From: Metaphire vulgaris
Lineage: Eukaryota > Annelida > Clitellata > Crassiclitellata > Megascolecidae
Assembly (NCBI GenBank): GCA_018105865.1
Contig: CM030833.1
Location: 29,967,140-30,031,139 of the forward strand
DNA length: 64,000 nucleotides
Reading direction: 5' to 3'
This document shows positions 24,193-36,323 of this stretch, in pieces. The position numbers and the translations under genes were made by a program. The first letter of the stretch is position 1; every line of letters begins with the position of its first letter. The notes under the pieces are model-generated. The model saw only the letters and a list, made by a program, of their open reading frames with translations, was not told the DNA's origin and did no database searches.

Positions 24193-24235
<43 letters not shown>
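24193..24235. repeat. (GA)n microsatellite
   Basis: GA run. Confidence 0.95.
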
Positions 24236-24239
<4 letters not shown>

Positions 24240-24687
24240 AAAAGGAGTACAATATGAGATTCGATACAAACAGACTCTAACTATCTATCTACCTATTGGT
24301 CTGTCTGTCTGTCTGTCTGTCTGCTTGCCAGTCTATCTGTCTGTCTATCCTTCTACCTGCTATTTGCCACCAGAGTTTTCCTATTCTGCTTATCTGTAGG
24401 CGTCCATTCTGATTAGAGGCGTGACTTTAAGTGTAGGAACCTGTCTATAAATCACTTTCTTTATCACTCTTTGATGCTTCTTTCTGACTCTCAGCTGCGC
24501 AGTTCCTGTCTTTTCACAGTTCCGTAAGATGTCTTCCCAGAAACAGCACTAATGGCCAATAAAAATTCCTTTGTATTAATTCGACCAAATTTATTTGCGC
24601 TATATAACACTACGTATGTTCCACATATTATGCATTGGCATAGCCACGGGGGCACGTGATGGCGTGGCCGCCCCTATTCTTTACTAA

Positions 24688-24688
<1 letters not shown>

Positions 24689-24732
<44 letters not shown>

Positions 24733-24812
24733 CATGTATATATATATATATATATTTCATGAAGGGCCAAATTTTTTGACTGACGCCAGAGAACCAGGTT
24801 AAATAATATTCT

Positions 24813-24874
<62 letters not shown>
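24689..24874. repeat. (CA)n-(TA)n cluster
   Basis: CA 24689-24720 runs into TA to ~24756. After ~60 bp of spacer a second TA run occupies 24819-24874. Confidence 0.9.
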
Positions 24875-24877
<3 letters not shown>

Positions 24878-25197
24878 GGCGATTTTTAGCTAGCATGAGA
24901 GTTGCTTTGAGAAAATGCGACGAATAAAAACCGTTTCCGTGCATCTTACCTGTCGCTCACCTGAATGATTAGAGCCTCACTGAGCAGACGACTGCTGTTG
25001 GCGCCGTCGCAGGATCAATTCGTCATTTGTCGTCATGGCAACGCACCGGATATTGAAATTTAGCGACGGAAGTAAGACCTATTTCACAGAAGAGACGGAT
25101 GGGGAGAAGAGGGCGCGTCGGTCGGTCGGTCGGTCGGTCGGTCGATTTCCTTGCGCAAAAAACGACGATAATAATATTGTGACTGCCGAGGAGAGGA

Positions 25198-25229
<32 letters not shown>

Positions 25230-25302
25230 CTTGGTAGAAGGGAAGTGGGGTTCTTTGTTGAGTGTAAGTTTTTCACATCAAAAGTTTAGGAGCCTTTACA
25301 TT

Positions 25303-25304
<2 letters not shown>

Positions 25305-25394
<90 letters not shown>

Positions 25395-25406
25395 CGCAGT
25401 CGACTG

Positions 25407-25458
<52 letters not shown>
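25305..25458. repeat. (GA)n - palindrome - (CT)n giant hairpin
   Basis: A (GA)~43 run leads into the perfect 20-bp palindrome at 25392-25411, centred on GTCGAC, and out into a (CT)~23 run. The arms pair with a single bulge, giving a near-perfect stem of about 58 bp. Confidence 0.9.
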
Positions 25459-25461
<3 letters not shown>

Positions 25462-25752
25462 TCTGTCTGTCTGCGTGTGTGTGTCTCTCCTCTGTTGATA
25501 AACCTCTTCGAGGAATGATTTACGCAGTTGAGGTCTGAGCCGTGTTAGCAGTTAGCTATAAAGGCCGTCGTTGATTTACGATGAGCCAATGTCTATACAG
25601 GAAACGGACAATTTAGCCGCTTGCCTAAAAGGAAAGTGCTGACGTAGCGCACACGTGTGTGTGTGTGTGTGCGTGTGTGAGTTTTCCCGTTGGCTTTTCC
25701 TCCATTCCATGCCTTACTATTTTTCACGGCCATTTGGAGTGTATATAGCACA

Positions 25753-25755
<3 letters not shown>

Positions 25756-25808
<53 letters not shown>
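25756..25808. repeat. (CA)n microsatellite
   Basis: CA run, preceded by a GT run at ~25655-25679. Confidence 0.95.
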
Positions 25809-25810
<2 letters not shown>

Positions 25811-26286
25811 CGGCGATAAGGTTCATATACTTTGCCAACGGATATTTATAATATGGCGAGTTATAAGAAATTATCCGCAGATTTCTAGAAGAATTTTACG
25901 TCAGATATTACCTATAGTGTTAGCAAAACCATGATAGTTGCAAATTTTACCTTCATATTTCAACACAACAGTAATTTATAAATAAATAAATAAATAAATA
26001 TGTAAAAGAATTTGTTAGAACACCTGTTTTTATGCTATGATTCTAAATATAAAATAAACTCCATTATGAAAAGAAACGGGGTCTTTTCCTCGCAAAAATT
26101 GGCTAGGACGTTAAATTAAACGCAAGATGTCGACACCTGTATTTATAAATGATTGAACATTTGAAATCAAGCACGTACTATAGAAAATTTACACGTTTTT
26201 GTAGCGCCGCTATTGTTTGCACCATCAGGTGAATTAATTTCGATGTCTTCAGAGTTTCAGGTGGGGGCTGATTTTTGCTCGTGACG

Positions 26287-26990
26287 TCATCGCATGCGCG
26301 TGTGGAACTTTTGTCCCAGCCCTCTGGTGGTGGGTACAGAAGGCATCGTATAAACCCTTCGGCGGTAGCCGGTCGACCCCTGTGCGGACGGGTCGTCCTC
26401 CGTCGAAGAGCCCTGACTCCCGGGCCGGTCGCTGCCGGTCGTCGGCGGCGGCGGCGTCGGCGAGTAGTAATCGTGGATGTCGCCAGGGTCGCTGTCGAAC
26501 AGCTGGAAGTGTCTGGAGAGACGGTGGCTGTTGTTGGGTCGGAAGTGAGGTTCGCGCGAACGGCGCAGGGACTGGTTCGACCCGATGCGGGACATCGGTT
26601 TCCGGTAGATGTTCTGGACGACCTGTTTAGTCGTCGAAGCGGCGGCGGCGGCGGCGGCGACGCCAGGTGGCGCTGCGGTGTCGGAAAGGAGGCGCGTCTT
26701 CAGAGACGAGTTCCGGATGACGCCGCAATGAGGAGGAACCACGTGATCTTCGGCGGCACATGACGCCGATGACGTCAGCAGCGTCGCTGTCGGGGAGACG
26801 CTGGCCTGTTGCGTCAAAGTTCCGTTCGGAGTCGCTTCGTAGTCGTCTTGTTCTTGTTCTTTGTCTTGTCGTCGTCGTTCTTCTTCTTCTTCTTCGTGTT
26901 CTTTGCCGTCGTTGTTTCCGTTTCCGTTTGGTGGTAAAGACAATCCGGACGAAATATCAACTGAACGAAAGATCGCAATTTTCCGTACGC
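26287..26990 (-). CDS. Candidate minus-strand coding exon, unrecognised protein
   Basis: A 240-codon minus-strand frame in an island of high GC, within otherwise AT-rich DNA. The product reads GVRKIAIFRSVDISSG, an acidic/charged run (EEEEEERRRQDKEQEQ), NSSLKTRLLSDTA, an alanine run, NIYRKPMSRIGSNQSLRRS, FQLFDSDPGDIHDYYSP, then proline/threonine-rich sequence, and ends HTRMR-stop at 26287. A plausible acceptor (GATGTCACAG) precedes GVRKIAIF. Base composition and non-repetitive segments argue for real coding sequence. No family is recognised and no partner exon was found, so it may be a terminal exon of a minus-strand gene. Confidence 0.45.
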
Positions 26991-27338
26991 CTGTGACATC
27001 ATTGGTCAACCCGGATTTACTCTCGAACAGAAATTAGCTTCTTAATCCGCCGCCAGATGGCTGTAAAGTAAAGAGTAACCACACATATTTTCCATCTGCT
27101 TTTTTAACGTTGAACGCCGCAACAGAACTACAGAACTTACCTAATGCATAAACGATTTAAGACAAAACAAGGATTCATGTTTATCAATTTCAATTAACCC
27201 CATTGCCGGCATGGGTTGGGTTGGGTTGGGTTGGAGATTTGATGGGTTGGGTTCTAAAAATTGGACCCATGATCATATCTGATATCATATCAACAACAAA
27301 TTCAAAGTCCTGGCACATTGGGAAACTTTTCTATTAAT

Positions 27339-27464
27339 ACAGGGTGGCGCAAAAAAACTCCAATGTGCCCGGACTTTGAATTTATTGTTGTATAGACCAG
27401 AGATGGACTAGTCACATTTAGGTTTGCATTTAATATAGTCCGGTTTTCTTTGCGCCACCCTGTA
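27339..27464. mobile_element. mariner-like MITE
   Basis: Begins TA-CAGGGTGGCGCAAA and ends TTTGCGCCACCCTG-TA, perfect inverted ends flanked by TA, the target of Tc1/mariner elements. A shorter relative at 51882-51957 shares GCATTTAATATAGTCCGG. Confidence 0.7.
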
Positions 27465-28839
27465 GTTCAGCAAGTCTGCCATTAATGTCTCAATATATGT
27501 GATCCCGATATATGCAATAATATTGTAAAACACCAAGCATGTTCAACATCGAATTAACTTCAATTAAGATGCATGATTTTGATCACGTGGGCATCGTCAT
27601 GATGACTCAGCAGAATTGTCTTTAAAAAGGAAACTGTCGTAACCGGAGGAATCACGTGACTCACGGCTCTGGGTACGTCAGATTTCTTTGCTGACGACGA
27701 GTCGTAAAATTGATCGCTACTTTGACATTCAGGTGCTAAGATGACGATAAGCACCGCAGGTCGAAGGAATGCCTGATTAGACACCGTAATATATCACACA
27801 CACAGCTGCAATATATTACCGTCCTTTGGAACTGTGGGGCTTCTTTATCGTTGTGGCGATAATAAAGTACGAGGGTCGTTCATTCTCAAGGGTGGAAGGA
27901 AATTGAAAAAATCTTTTAAAGTAAATTATACTCACGCGAGATTTAGATTATTTTCCAGGGGTGGCTAAACCCATAAAAGGTGCCAATGACCATTTTCAAA
28001 TGCTTAGGCGCCTCTTTGTCACGATTACACGCGAAAGCGAGGCAGTGTAGAGGGTAGGTTGCAAAATTTCATTATATCTCTGCTGCTGGTGCTGCTTTTA
28101 TGGGACCAATGTGATAAATTGGCAAACAGGCAACATTATTACCGTTATGTGCAGACAAGTGTATGCTTCTGTTAATGGGTTAATCTGCTCCAAACAAAAT
28201 TTTAAACTTTCCGCGAAACGCAGATTTTGCTGGAAAGCCGTAATTAATAAAGATTTTAATTTTCCCGAATCGCATGGTCTATAGCGGCAGTATCTTAACA
28301 CCTGTTCCTTGAGTGGAATACTGGAATTTCCTGTCCTCTTCCCCGATGTATAAACATTGCACGGCAGAATTCCTTGTCCCTTCTCCTACTGTCTATATTA
28401 CACCGAGAATGTATCCTGATTGCGCATAAATTTCTGTTATTGTCGCAAGCGTGATGTTTATGACCTCCACAAACCAGCAGCGGGCAGTTCCAGGGACGCG
28501 GGTTTGCAGACCCCCCCCCCCCCGCCCCGAGACTGGAACTCGGAACTATTGCGATGGCCTGCTGTCGCGTGGAATGCAAAACTGGTGACATAAAATGTTA
28601 TAGAGTGGCTCTTGCCTTGTTTGTGTCGGTTGTTCAGCGTTGTAGGCCTAAATGGTCATAGCAAAAGAACTTTTCCGCTCATAGTCTTTGACATGGATAA
28701 CAAATTCGACATCATTTGAAATACTCGAGTAAAGAACGTCACGTTCGATGAGGAGTCTAGGAAAGTGTGAAAGTTTGTGAGAGGGGAGGGGTAAGGATCA
28801 CTTCATGATGTAACCCTTTTAGGTACATATGGTATAACA

Positions 28840-28939
28840 CAGAGATGGACATGGGTCCATTTTTTTAGAATCCAACCCAACCCAACCCATCAACTCTTCA
28901 ACCCAACCCATGGGTTAACCCAACCCATGTCCACCTCTG
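28840..28939. mobile_element. 100-bp hAT-like MITE made of CCCAAC repeats
   Basis: Ends CAGAGATGGACATGGG and CCCATGTCCACCTCTG are inverted repeats with one mismatch. An exact 8-bp target duplication GTATAACA lies at 28832-28839 and 28940-28947. The interior is repeated CCCAACCCAAC. A decayed, opposite-oriented relative lies at ~27206-27272. Confidence 0.8.
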
Positions 28940-29186
28940 GTATAACACCTGAAATATACGGTGATATTTTACTTTCTCTTCTGATGGATGGAACTTGGAA
29001 CTATTGCGATGGCCTTCTGTCGTGTGGAGATGAAGATGTCAATGGTGCATATAGTAACTATATTATGCTATAGGTACGTGGAGTTTTAATTCGCAATTAC
29101 ATTCCTCATCGTTGCCGGAAGTTGAATATCTCTATGTTTCGCTGCTGAAAATTGAACAAAAAACTCGAATTTATCAAGTAGAACCT

Positions 29187-29321
29187 GCGTGACGTAAATT
29201 ATGGACGACGCTTCAACGGGGGGGGTCCGAGATTTATGACAGTTCGTGACAAGGAAGGTGCAAACACTGCCCCGCCCCCCCCCCAAAAAAAATAGCTTGA
29301 CGTACTTTATGGACGGCCCCC
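29187..29321. mobile_element. Partial relative of the CCGTCCATAAA MITE
   Basis: Contains TTTATGGACGGCCCC at its right end and CGTGACGTAAATTATGGAC at its left, like the right end of 14034-14477. The opposite terminus is missing. Confidence 0.5.
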
Positions 29322-29676
29322 GAGGTAGTACTACTCGGACATTTAAAGTCACGAGTGAATCGTAAAAGTGAGATATCTTGAAGATGGTTTTGTGTGATAA
29401 TATACAATTTCGCGGCAGACTCAACTGAAGCTGCAAACTTGAAACGAAGTCTGCTGTTTAAATATAGTCTAGTAGAAATTGTAAAGTGATTTAGGCATTT
29501 TCAACTTTTTCACTTGACTTGACGCGAAATGAAAATGTTATTTCCAACAAAGAAACTAATTTGCTGTTCGGCTTTTTTCCATAATTACTCGTCTGCAAAA
29601 TACGAACATAACATCTCTGTTCGCTTTCTCGCCCGTAACAACAAATTGCTACCGGTATCTACAGTGTGTATCTACA

Positions 29677-29679
<3 letters not shown>

Positions 29680-29728
<49 letters not shown>
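29680..29728. repeat. (AT)n microsatellite
   Basis: AT run. Confidence 0.95.
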
Positions 29729-29730
<2 letters not shown>

Positions 29731-30990
29731 TACAGGGTTTCAGTCCTTGGCCAAACGCTGCTGACAAGAGTATAATTGAAAGTTCTTTAATGTTGTCGCT
29801 ACATTAATTTCCAGTAATAACGTTATATTTCATCCCATTTTCCACGCTGATTCACAATCTTATTAAAACCTGCAGCAGCTCCCCGGCGTGTGCGTGTAGC
29901 CCGACTGGACTGCCTCTGTTATTGCTTTCGGACTGATTGCGTTATACTCGCCAGTCCATCATATTCATCATCTGGTGTTATCTAAGAGGTTTTTCGTAGA
30001 ATATGTCATGTAATCTGAGCCGTGTGTACAGTGGCTTCTCCGCCCCAATATCTGGACTTGTTTTCCTCAGTAGACACGTCTTCCCTTGGCTGCACCAGAT
30101 TTTGGCGTAACGTTCGTAGGCCTTAGCCTAGTGCACGGCGCTATAGAAGTTGTCTTGAAATAAATAAATAGAATAAATATCGAATTTTTTCTTTACGGAA
30201 GACTAATCTGTGAATGGAATTTGAGAAAATGTGCGGTAATTATAAAGCTATGATTGTTCTTTTACATTTTATATTTTACTGGGCATTTGATGAGTTGACT
30301 GCGTGATAACAAACAGCTTTCGGACTAATCCCACGTAAAAATTTTCTAATTCGTTCACTAAAAGATCCTGTTCACCTCCCCCCCTCAAACGCAACACAAA
30401 ATTAAGGCTATACCATTTAATTTGCCTCAGGGTTTTAGCTCTCATTAAAAATTCCGAGGCGTCCAAAATCCACGAGACTGTTTCTGGAGCGCTTCTGCAT
30501 GCTCGTCCAGATAAGGCGCTATATAAATGTTTTGTTACATTACGTTACATTGGATTTTCGACGAATAAAAACGGAACTTTGCGCTCGACAAAAACATTGA
30601 ACGTAGGTCTTTTTTAAAACAGGTTTTGGCGTTTTTTAATTTATAATTACTTCTATGTCCTATCGCAGAGTTCCTATTTCGAGATGAAGCTGGCTTGGTC
30701 TTCTTACCTCAAACGCTGCTTCTTTAAAATTTCAAAATAATCCGAGATTTAGTAACTCTTAATTAGTCCGACTTCTTTCGCCAAGAACGAATCTCTAAAC
30801 ACAGAAGATTGTCGCTCGTACTTTAGAGAAAATAACGAACCTTTTTCGATGGCGTTAAAATTTTGGACTTTCCAAAGGAATAAATGGGGGAGAGGCAATT
30901 ACTACTAGAAATGCGAGAATTCTATCATAGTCAAAGTCTTAGACAAGCCACGTCTGGATCTGAAGACATCAGGTTATAAATAGTAGAGAA

Positions 30991-31031
<41 letters not shown>

Positions 31032-31146
31032 ATGAGACAGACGAAGTGTGTTCCATCCTCCGCTAGCATTTACCGTCGAAAGGCGGAGCCACAGGACACA
31101 CGCGGCGGATCGACTGATCGAGTGAAGCCAACGGATGAATGAAACA

Positions 31147-31332
31147 CAGTGTTTATTCTAACCACCTTCACATTGGGGGGGATTTTGAAATGTTTAGGGG
31201 GGGCAAGGTCTGAGTCGTCACACTTTGGGGGGAATTGCCACCCCCATGCAACATATAAAAAATTTGGGAGGAATTTAAAGCTTTCGGGGGGAAATTCCCC
31301 CCCCCCTTAGAGAAGGCTAGAATAAACACGGA
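31147..31332. mobile_element. hAT-like MITE, diverged copy
   Basis: Starts CAGTGTTTATTCTA, with the inverted TAGAATAAACAC near the right end, and is flanked by exact 8-bp repeats ATGAAACA (31139-31146, 31333-31340). The G-rich interior resembles the CAGNGTTTAATCT family. Confidence 0.65.
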
Positions 31333-31394
31333 ATGAAACATCAGAACGCGTCTAACATTCAAAGGAGGCGAACGCAAATGCAGATGGGCCACGA

Positions 31395-31454
<60 letters not shown>

Positions 31455-31492
31455 GTCTGTCTGTCTGTCTGCCTGCCTGTCTCTCTGTCTGT
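31395..31492. repeat. (TTTC)n-(TGTC)n compound microsatellite
   Basis: TTTC units followed by TGTC/TGCC units. A further TGTC array spans ~31646-31722 and a GGGAA-rich stretch ~31858-31905. Confidence 0.9.
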
Positions 31493-32252
31493 AGGCACAG
31501 GATGCTAGTGGATTTTCTGTAATGATATTGGTTCCTGGAACGGAATTCAACTCAAGTATCTTATCTAGAAACCGTAGACCCATACAATAGGCTTAGCGCT
31601 TAAGATTACTGAAAACTGCAAACGTACAAACTTTCGAAAAGACCCTTATCTGTCTGTCCGTCTCTGTCTGTCTGTCTGTCCGTCTGTCTGTCTGTGTCTG
31701 TCTGTCTGTCTGTCTGTCTGTATGTATCATTTCCTGATAGGACGTGGGTCATCCGATGTGCATTTTACCCTGAATTCTCGACTGCCACCGAGGACAAAGT
31801 TTCGTCGACCAGAAATCATCTCTTGTGGTCGGTGGTGGATTGGGAAGGGAGAGAAGGGGATGGAAGGGAAGGGAAGGGAAGGGAAAGGAAGGGGGAGGGG
31901 AGGGGAGGGTAGGACCAAACAGTCCGTGGTCCGGGCGCATCTCGCAACGGACGCCGCCTATCTCGTCAGAGTGTTTTGTTTTGAATGCAATCGCAGATAC
32001 TCGTTTGAACGTATCGCATATAGGCCTATACGCGACAGAATGGAGAGAAAAACGATGATCGAGTGTTTTCAGGAACGGAGGGACTTAACGAGTATCCGAA
32101 GCGCAGACAAACACGTTCTTCTTATAGCGTTCCCGACATTATACGTCGAACATGAGACACAATATTTGATTAGTCTGGTTTATGTCCTACGATTGTTACT
32201 GACTTATATATAGATCAGGAGTTCTGAAACTGGGATCCGCAGTCCCATATGA

Positions 32253-32404
32253 CAATGTTTAATCTAGGCCGTTTCTGGGGGGATTGCCCTTCCCCCCCCG
32301 GAAATTTCAAATTCTCCCCGGAAATTTGGGCATACTACATGGACTAACAAACAGCCCCCTAGCAGAATTCCCCCGGCTTTGTCAGTTTCCCCCGAGTACA
32401 GATG
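32253..32404. mobile_element. hAT-like MITE, right end missing
   Basis: Begins CAATGTTTAATCTAGGCC and carries GGAAATTTCAAATT, GCATACTACATGGACTAAC and CGGCTTTGTCAG in the same order as the copies at 53521 and 54601, but lacks the AAACACTG terminus. Confidence 0.65.
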
Positions 32405-33010
32405 TCTCACCAACACAAAACACACTGATGGTTCTAAGAGTTCTGATTCCATTTGAATTTAAATTTGATGACTAAGATTTACAATTATCTGATTAAATAA
32501 TTGATTGACAAAACCAGTAGCCCATGTGTTAATTACAGTTAAGTTAAACATCAAATTTTATGAAGACCGCGAGTCATCGAAAAAATGATTTCTAATGGAC
32601 CGCCACACAAGAAATCCCCAAAAAGTTTGAAAGCCACTGTTATAGACTATAGAGGCCCACTGCCCCCTCTCTGCTCTTACCCTTTCTCTCCTTCTTCCCC
32701 ACTTATACTCGTTCGGGGTTTGGGCAACATAAATTGGGCATAAGCATTTAGCATTTTGTCAGAAAATTTTTCAAATTTTGTGGTTTTGCCGTTCTTAGAA
32801 TCAGGTGTCAGGGAATTGATCGAATTAAATGTTGAATTTTTATAGCGCCTTGAGACGAATCTCTCTGAGCATAGCCTAAAGGGGCTGCGTCGGTGAATAT
32901 ACGCAATCTACGATCCCAGGAACGAACCCGGATAGGCGGCTAATCTCAGCGCCGGCCTGACGTTCTAACAAGTGACCCATCATCGAAGCAACAATTTAAC
33001 AACAAAAGCC

Positions 33011-33011
<1 letters not shown>

Positions 33012-33065
<54 letters not shown>
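33012..33065. repeat. (GT)n microsatellite
   Basis: GT run. Confidence 0.95.
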
Positions 33066-33067
<2 letters not shown>

Positions 33068-33197
33068 TAATCAATGTTGAAAAGATTTCGGGTTATCCTT
33101 CTTTATGCCGTTCATTAATCTTCCTGTTTTTATGGTGTTTACTTTGATGCTTATAGGGTTTCATTGGGCGATTTATCAGGTAGATAGGGTCAAGGGA

Positions 33198-33297
33198 AAG
33201 AAGAAGAAGAAGAAGAAGAAGAAGAAGAAGAAGAAGAAGAAGAAGAAGAAGAAGAAGAAGAAGAAGAAGAAGAAGAAGAAGAAGAAGAAGAAGAAGA
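33198..33297. repeat. (GAA)n microsatellite, ~100 bp
   Basis: Pure GAA/AGA triplets, followed by a short CGT run at ~33309-33330. Polypurine of this length can form triplex DNA. Confidence 0.95.
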
Positions 33298-33708
33298 TCC
33301 ATACAGAAACGTCGTCGTCGTCGTCGTCGAGGTCCTGAGCGGATCGGATCAGACAGACAGACAGACAAGATCTGCAAAATTATTGCAAAGCATACTTGTA
33401 ATTAGCTGTGTATAGCGCTTTTATGCTGTACCTTTGTCAAATTCTCTGTCCTGTGTTGTTCCTAACAGCTTCCGGTACATCCCTACATCGGTTTCTTCAC
33501 AGTACCACTAGACGCCTAGCGCAGTACCAGTCGGCCTAAATCCCCGATCACAGACTGTCCTTCTCGAACCCGACAAGGTTTATAGCTCTGCGCAGAGTTG
33601 ACTTCGTTGGAGGAATAACCAAATCCTACAAGCACCTCGCTCAAGTGCTCTTGAAATTGCCGGCAATCAAAGGGTTAATTTCTAAATGGATAATAAACAG
33701 GGTGCGCT

Positions 33709-33893
33709 GTATAAAAGGGGCACTGCATCTAATCGTAGTAATTTATTAGCGACGACATTTTGTAAACAGCGAAAACGCCAACAAATACAAGAGACTGCGC
33801 AGACCACGTGATCGACGGTCACGTGATCGACCCCCGATCTAAATTTAGCAGACTTCTGACGCATTTGCCGCTCCTACGTCATCGCTTATAAAA
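33709..33893. promoter_or_regulatory. Promoter-like block: TATA motifs and paired E-boxes
   Basis: TATAAAAGG at 33709, two CACGTG E-boxes in the repeated context CACGTGATCGAC (33805-33810 and 33820-33825, 15 bp apart), TACGTCAT (ATF/CREB-like) near 33876, and TATAAAAT near 33887. This density is unusual for the surrounding AT-rich DNA. No coding exon is seen immediately downstream, so the transcript served, if any, is unknown. Confidence 0.35.
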
Positions 33894-34156
33894 TTCTTAC
33901 GCGTAGAAAGTTCCGGTGGGATGAAAAGAGTCAAGAGTTCGCCAGAGGTGGAGTGGGCCGGAGGAGGGGCAACTGAGGATGGGGTTGTAAAAGCTGCTGC
34001 TGCTGCTGCTGGTGATGACTGGTGGTGATGATGATGATGGATTCTGAAAGCACTGGGTCGTAAGACGCCGGAAAGGAAACCGGAAACGGAAAGAGAAATG
34101 CAGAGTGCGGCGGGGTGCGGGTGGATGTGGTGATACACGCGTATAACATGAGATGA

Positions 34157-34158
34157 GC

Positions 34159-34196
<38 letters not shown>

Positions 34197-34333
34197 GACA
34201 GAGACAGAGACAAACAGACAGAGACAGAGACAGAGACAGACAGACAGAGACAGACAGAGACAGACAGAGAGAGAGAGAGAAGATGGAATATTTTCTGGAA
34301 ATGGAAGAATGTGAATTGATGCCTACCCGTATG

Positions 34334-34370
<37 letters not shown>
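34157..34370. repeat. (GA)n/(CAGA)n and (CTGT)n cluster
   Basis: GA and CAGA units to ~34282, then 50 bp later a CTGT run of the complementary sequence. Confidence 0.85.
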
Positions 34371-34376
<6 letters not shown>

Positions 34377-34768
34377 TTGTCCGTTCGCTGGATTTCCGCT
34401 CCATCTGGAAAGAAGGAGGAAATGTTTTAAAAGACAGTTTTTGCGTTTTAAGCCGATAACGAAATCAACCTATGGAACAGTCACCGCGGTGGCTAAGTAC
34501 TAAACCCCTCGAAACAAGACGACATCGGTCTTCCCCCTCCCCCTCACCCTTCCCTCGATCCCCCTACGCCCCTACCCCACCCTACCACTGACAACGCTGG
34601 TCGAAATTGCTTCTTCTGGATGGCATGGAGCACTTTCACGTTGACAGGGTTGGAGTTCTTCTTCAATTCGACGCCCTCTCCACCCGCCTCTCCCTTTCTT
34701 CTGCAAAGACGTTCTCGATGGCTGTGGTCTCCGCTGTTTTTGTCTCGAGTCAAATAAAAAAGATTGCG

Positions 34769-34772
<4 letters not shown>

Positions 34773-34824
<52 letters not shown>
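34773..34824. repeat. (GA)n microsatellite
   Basis: GA run. Confidence 0.95.
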
Positions 34825-34828
<4 letters not shown>

Positions 34829-35562
34829 CTGGTCCTTCTTAGAAGAGGATTAATTATTTAGAGCCCAGAGGAGGAAAAGGAGCAAATAGTCACGGCGAAT
34901 CTTTCGACTTTACGGTACTGTAGATTGGATGGAAGACCCATTCTCTTTTGACTCGATACACATGACTCAGAACAACGCAACTGGACGACCTGTTCACTCA
35001 GATACAAAGAAAACTCGACTCTATGACAAAAAAATGAACAGAACCGCCATTCAGGTGTGCGTCTCAGTTAGCCTATATTCTCATTTCCCCCGGCATGCAT
35101 AGAGATGCATCTCTTGGATGCATCTCTAAGATCTGCACCTAATGAGAAAAAGACCGGGTTGTCGTATATTTGTTCTAAAAGGCACAGGTGTTGCACAGGA
35201 GAATTTTGTCCCTGTTCGTCCCCGTTGACTGAATTAGTCCGCAGTGGATGGATATAACGACGAAATCCCAGTTATAAGTTCGAGTATTAAAAATCCATAT
35301 ATATTCAGGTGTAATGTTCGAGCAATGTGCACTGAGAATGAACGCATAATTATTGATTCATTGGGTAAGCAGGCTTTGGACCAAGAGAAACGTTTTCTCT
35401 TTAGAACGTTTTCTCTTTTCCCTTTAGTGTCCTAATCCTTTAACGTCAATTTTAATATAGCTATCAATATTTAATATCTAACTTATCAAATATCGAAATA
35501 ATATACTTATTTTAGTATTTGTCTTTACAACTTTTTTCTTATATTGAATTGTGATATTGACG

Positions 35563-35606
35563 ATCTTTGATTGTTGATTGATTGATTGATTGATTGATTG
35601 ATAAAC

Positions 35607-35653
<47 letters not shown>
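35563..35653. repeat. (GATT)n array
   Basis: Two blocks of GATT units separated by ATAAACATT. Confidence 0.95.
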
Positions 35654-36210
35654 ACCACTAATAAGGCGTGTCCTTTGATTAGGACGAATAGTTGATGGCA
35701 GTGGTGATGATGGCAGTGGGTTCCTATTATCACTCCGTTGGCGTCTTGTACGCATGTTTCCGTTTCCCTAACTCCCCCTCCTCTTCCTCCCCTCCTCTAC
35801 TCTGACCCGGATTCTAAATCCTAAGTCCTAAGCCTCGCCTTTGTTGCCACTTAAGAGCCTTCGTGGGGGAGGGGTGTTATCTGTTTTTGCGATGAAATTC
35901 CAGTCCGCACACAGCGTCCTTTTTAAGTTCGTCAAAGGCACGGATAGTACAGGCTAAGATTAGCACGGATAATGGATTTATTCAGCCGGGGGAGTGGGAG
36001 GAGGAGGAGGAGGAGGAGAGGAGGAGGAGGAGGTCTCTAAACAAGAAATGCATTCCCGACTGCGCGCTATTCTTTCCTTACGGCTGCGCTGTTTACCGCC
36101 GAATCGCCTGGAAAAATTCCACTTCCACGAGCTTAAAGGTTAAAAGCAAGGATGGACAGAGCAACAAGCCGAACCAGCAGCTGCGTATTAGGCTAGACAC
36201 ATTAATTAAG

Positions 36211-36323
36211 TGACGGATTTTTCTAGTCCACTAACATCACTGCAAGGCGTTTGAGGGTTATAAAGAGAAATTAGGGTGAAATAGCGACATGAATTTTTGG
36301 ATCGCCCGAAAATTTTTCATGGA
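36211..36323. repeat. Dispersed repeat, copy B
   Basis: Close copy of 20521-20632 in the same orientation. Confidence 0.8.

Noticed and set aside
26275..26763. Plus-strand coding exon opposite the minus-strand candidate
   Set aside because: Arg/Val-rich shadow composition; the minus frame has better peptide character and a plausible acceptor.
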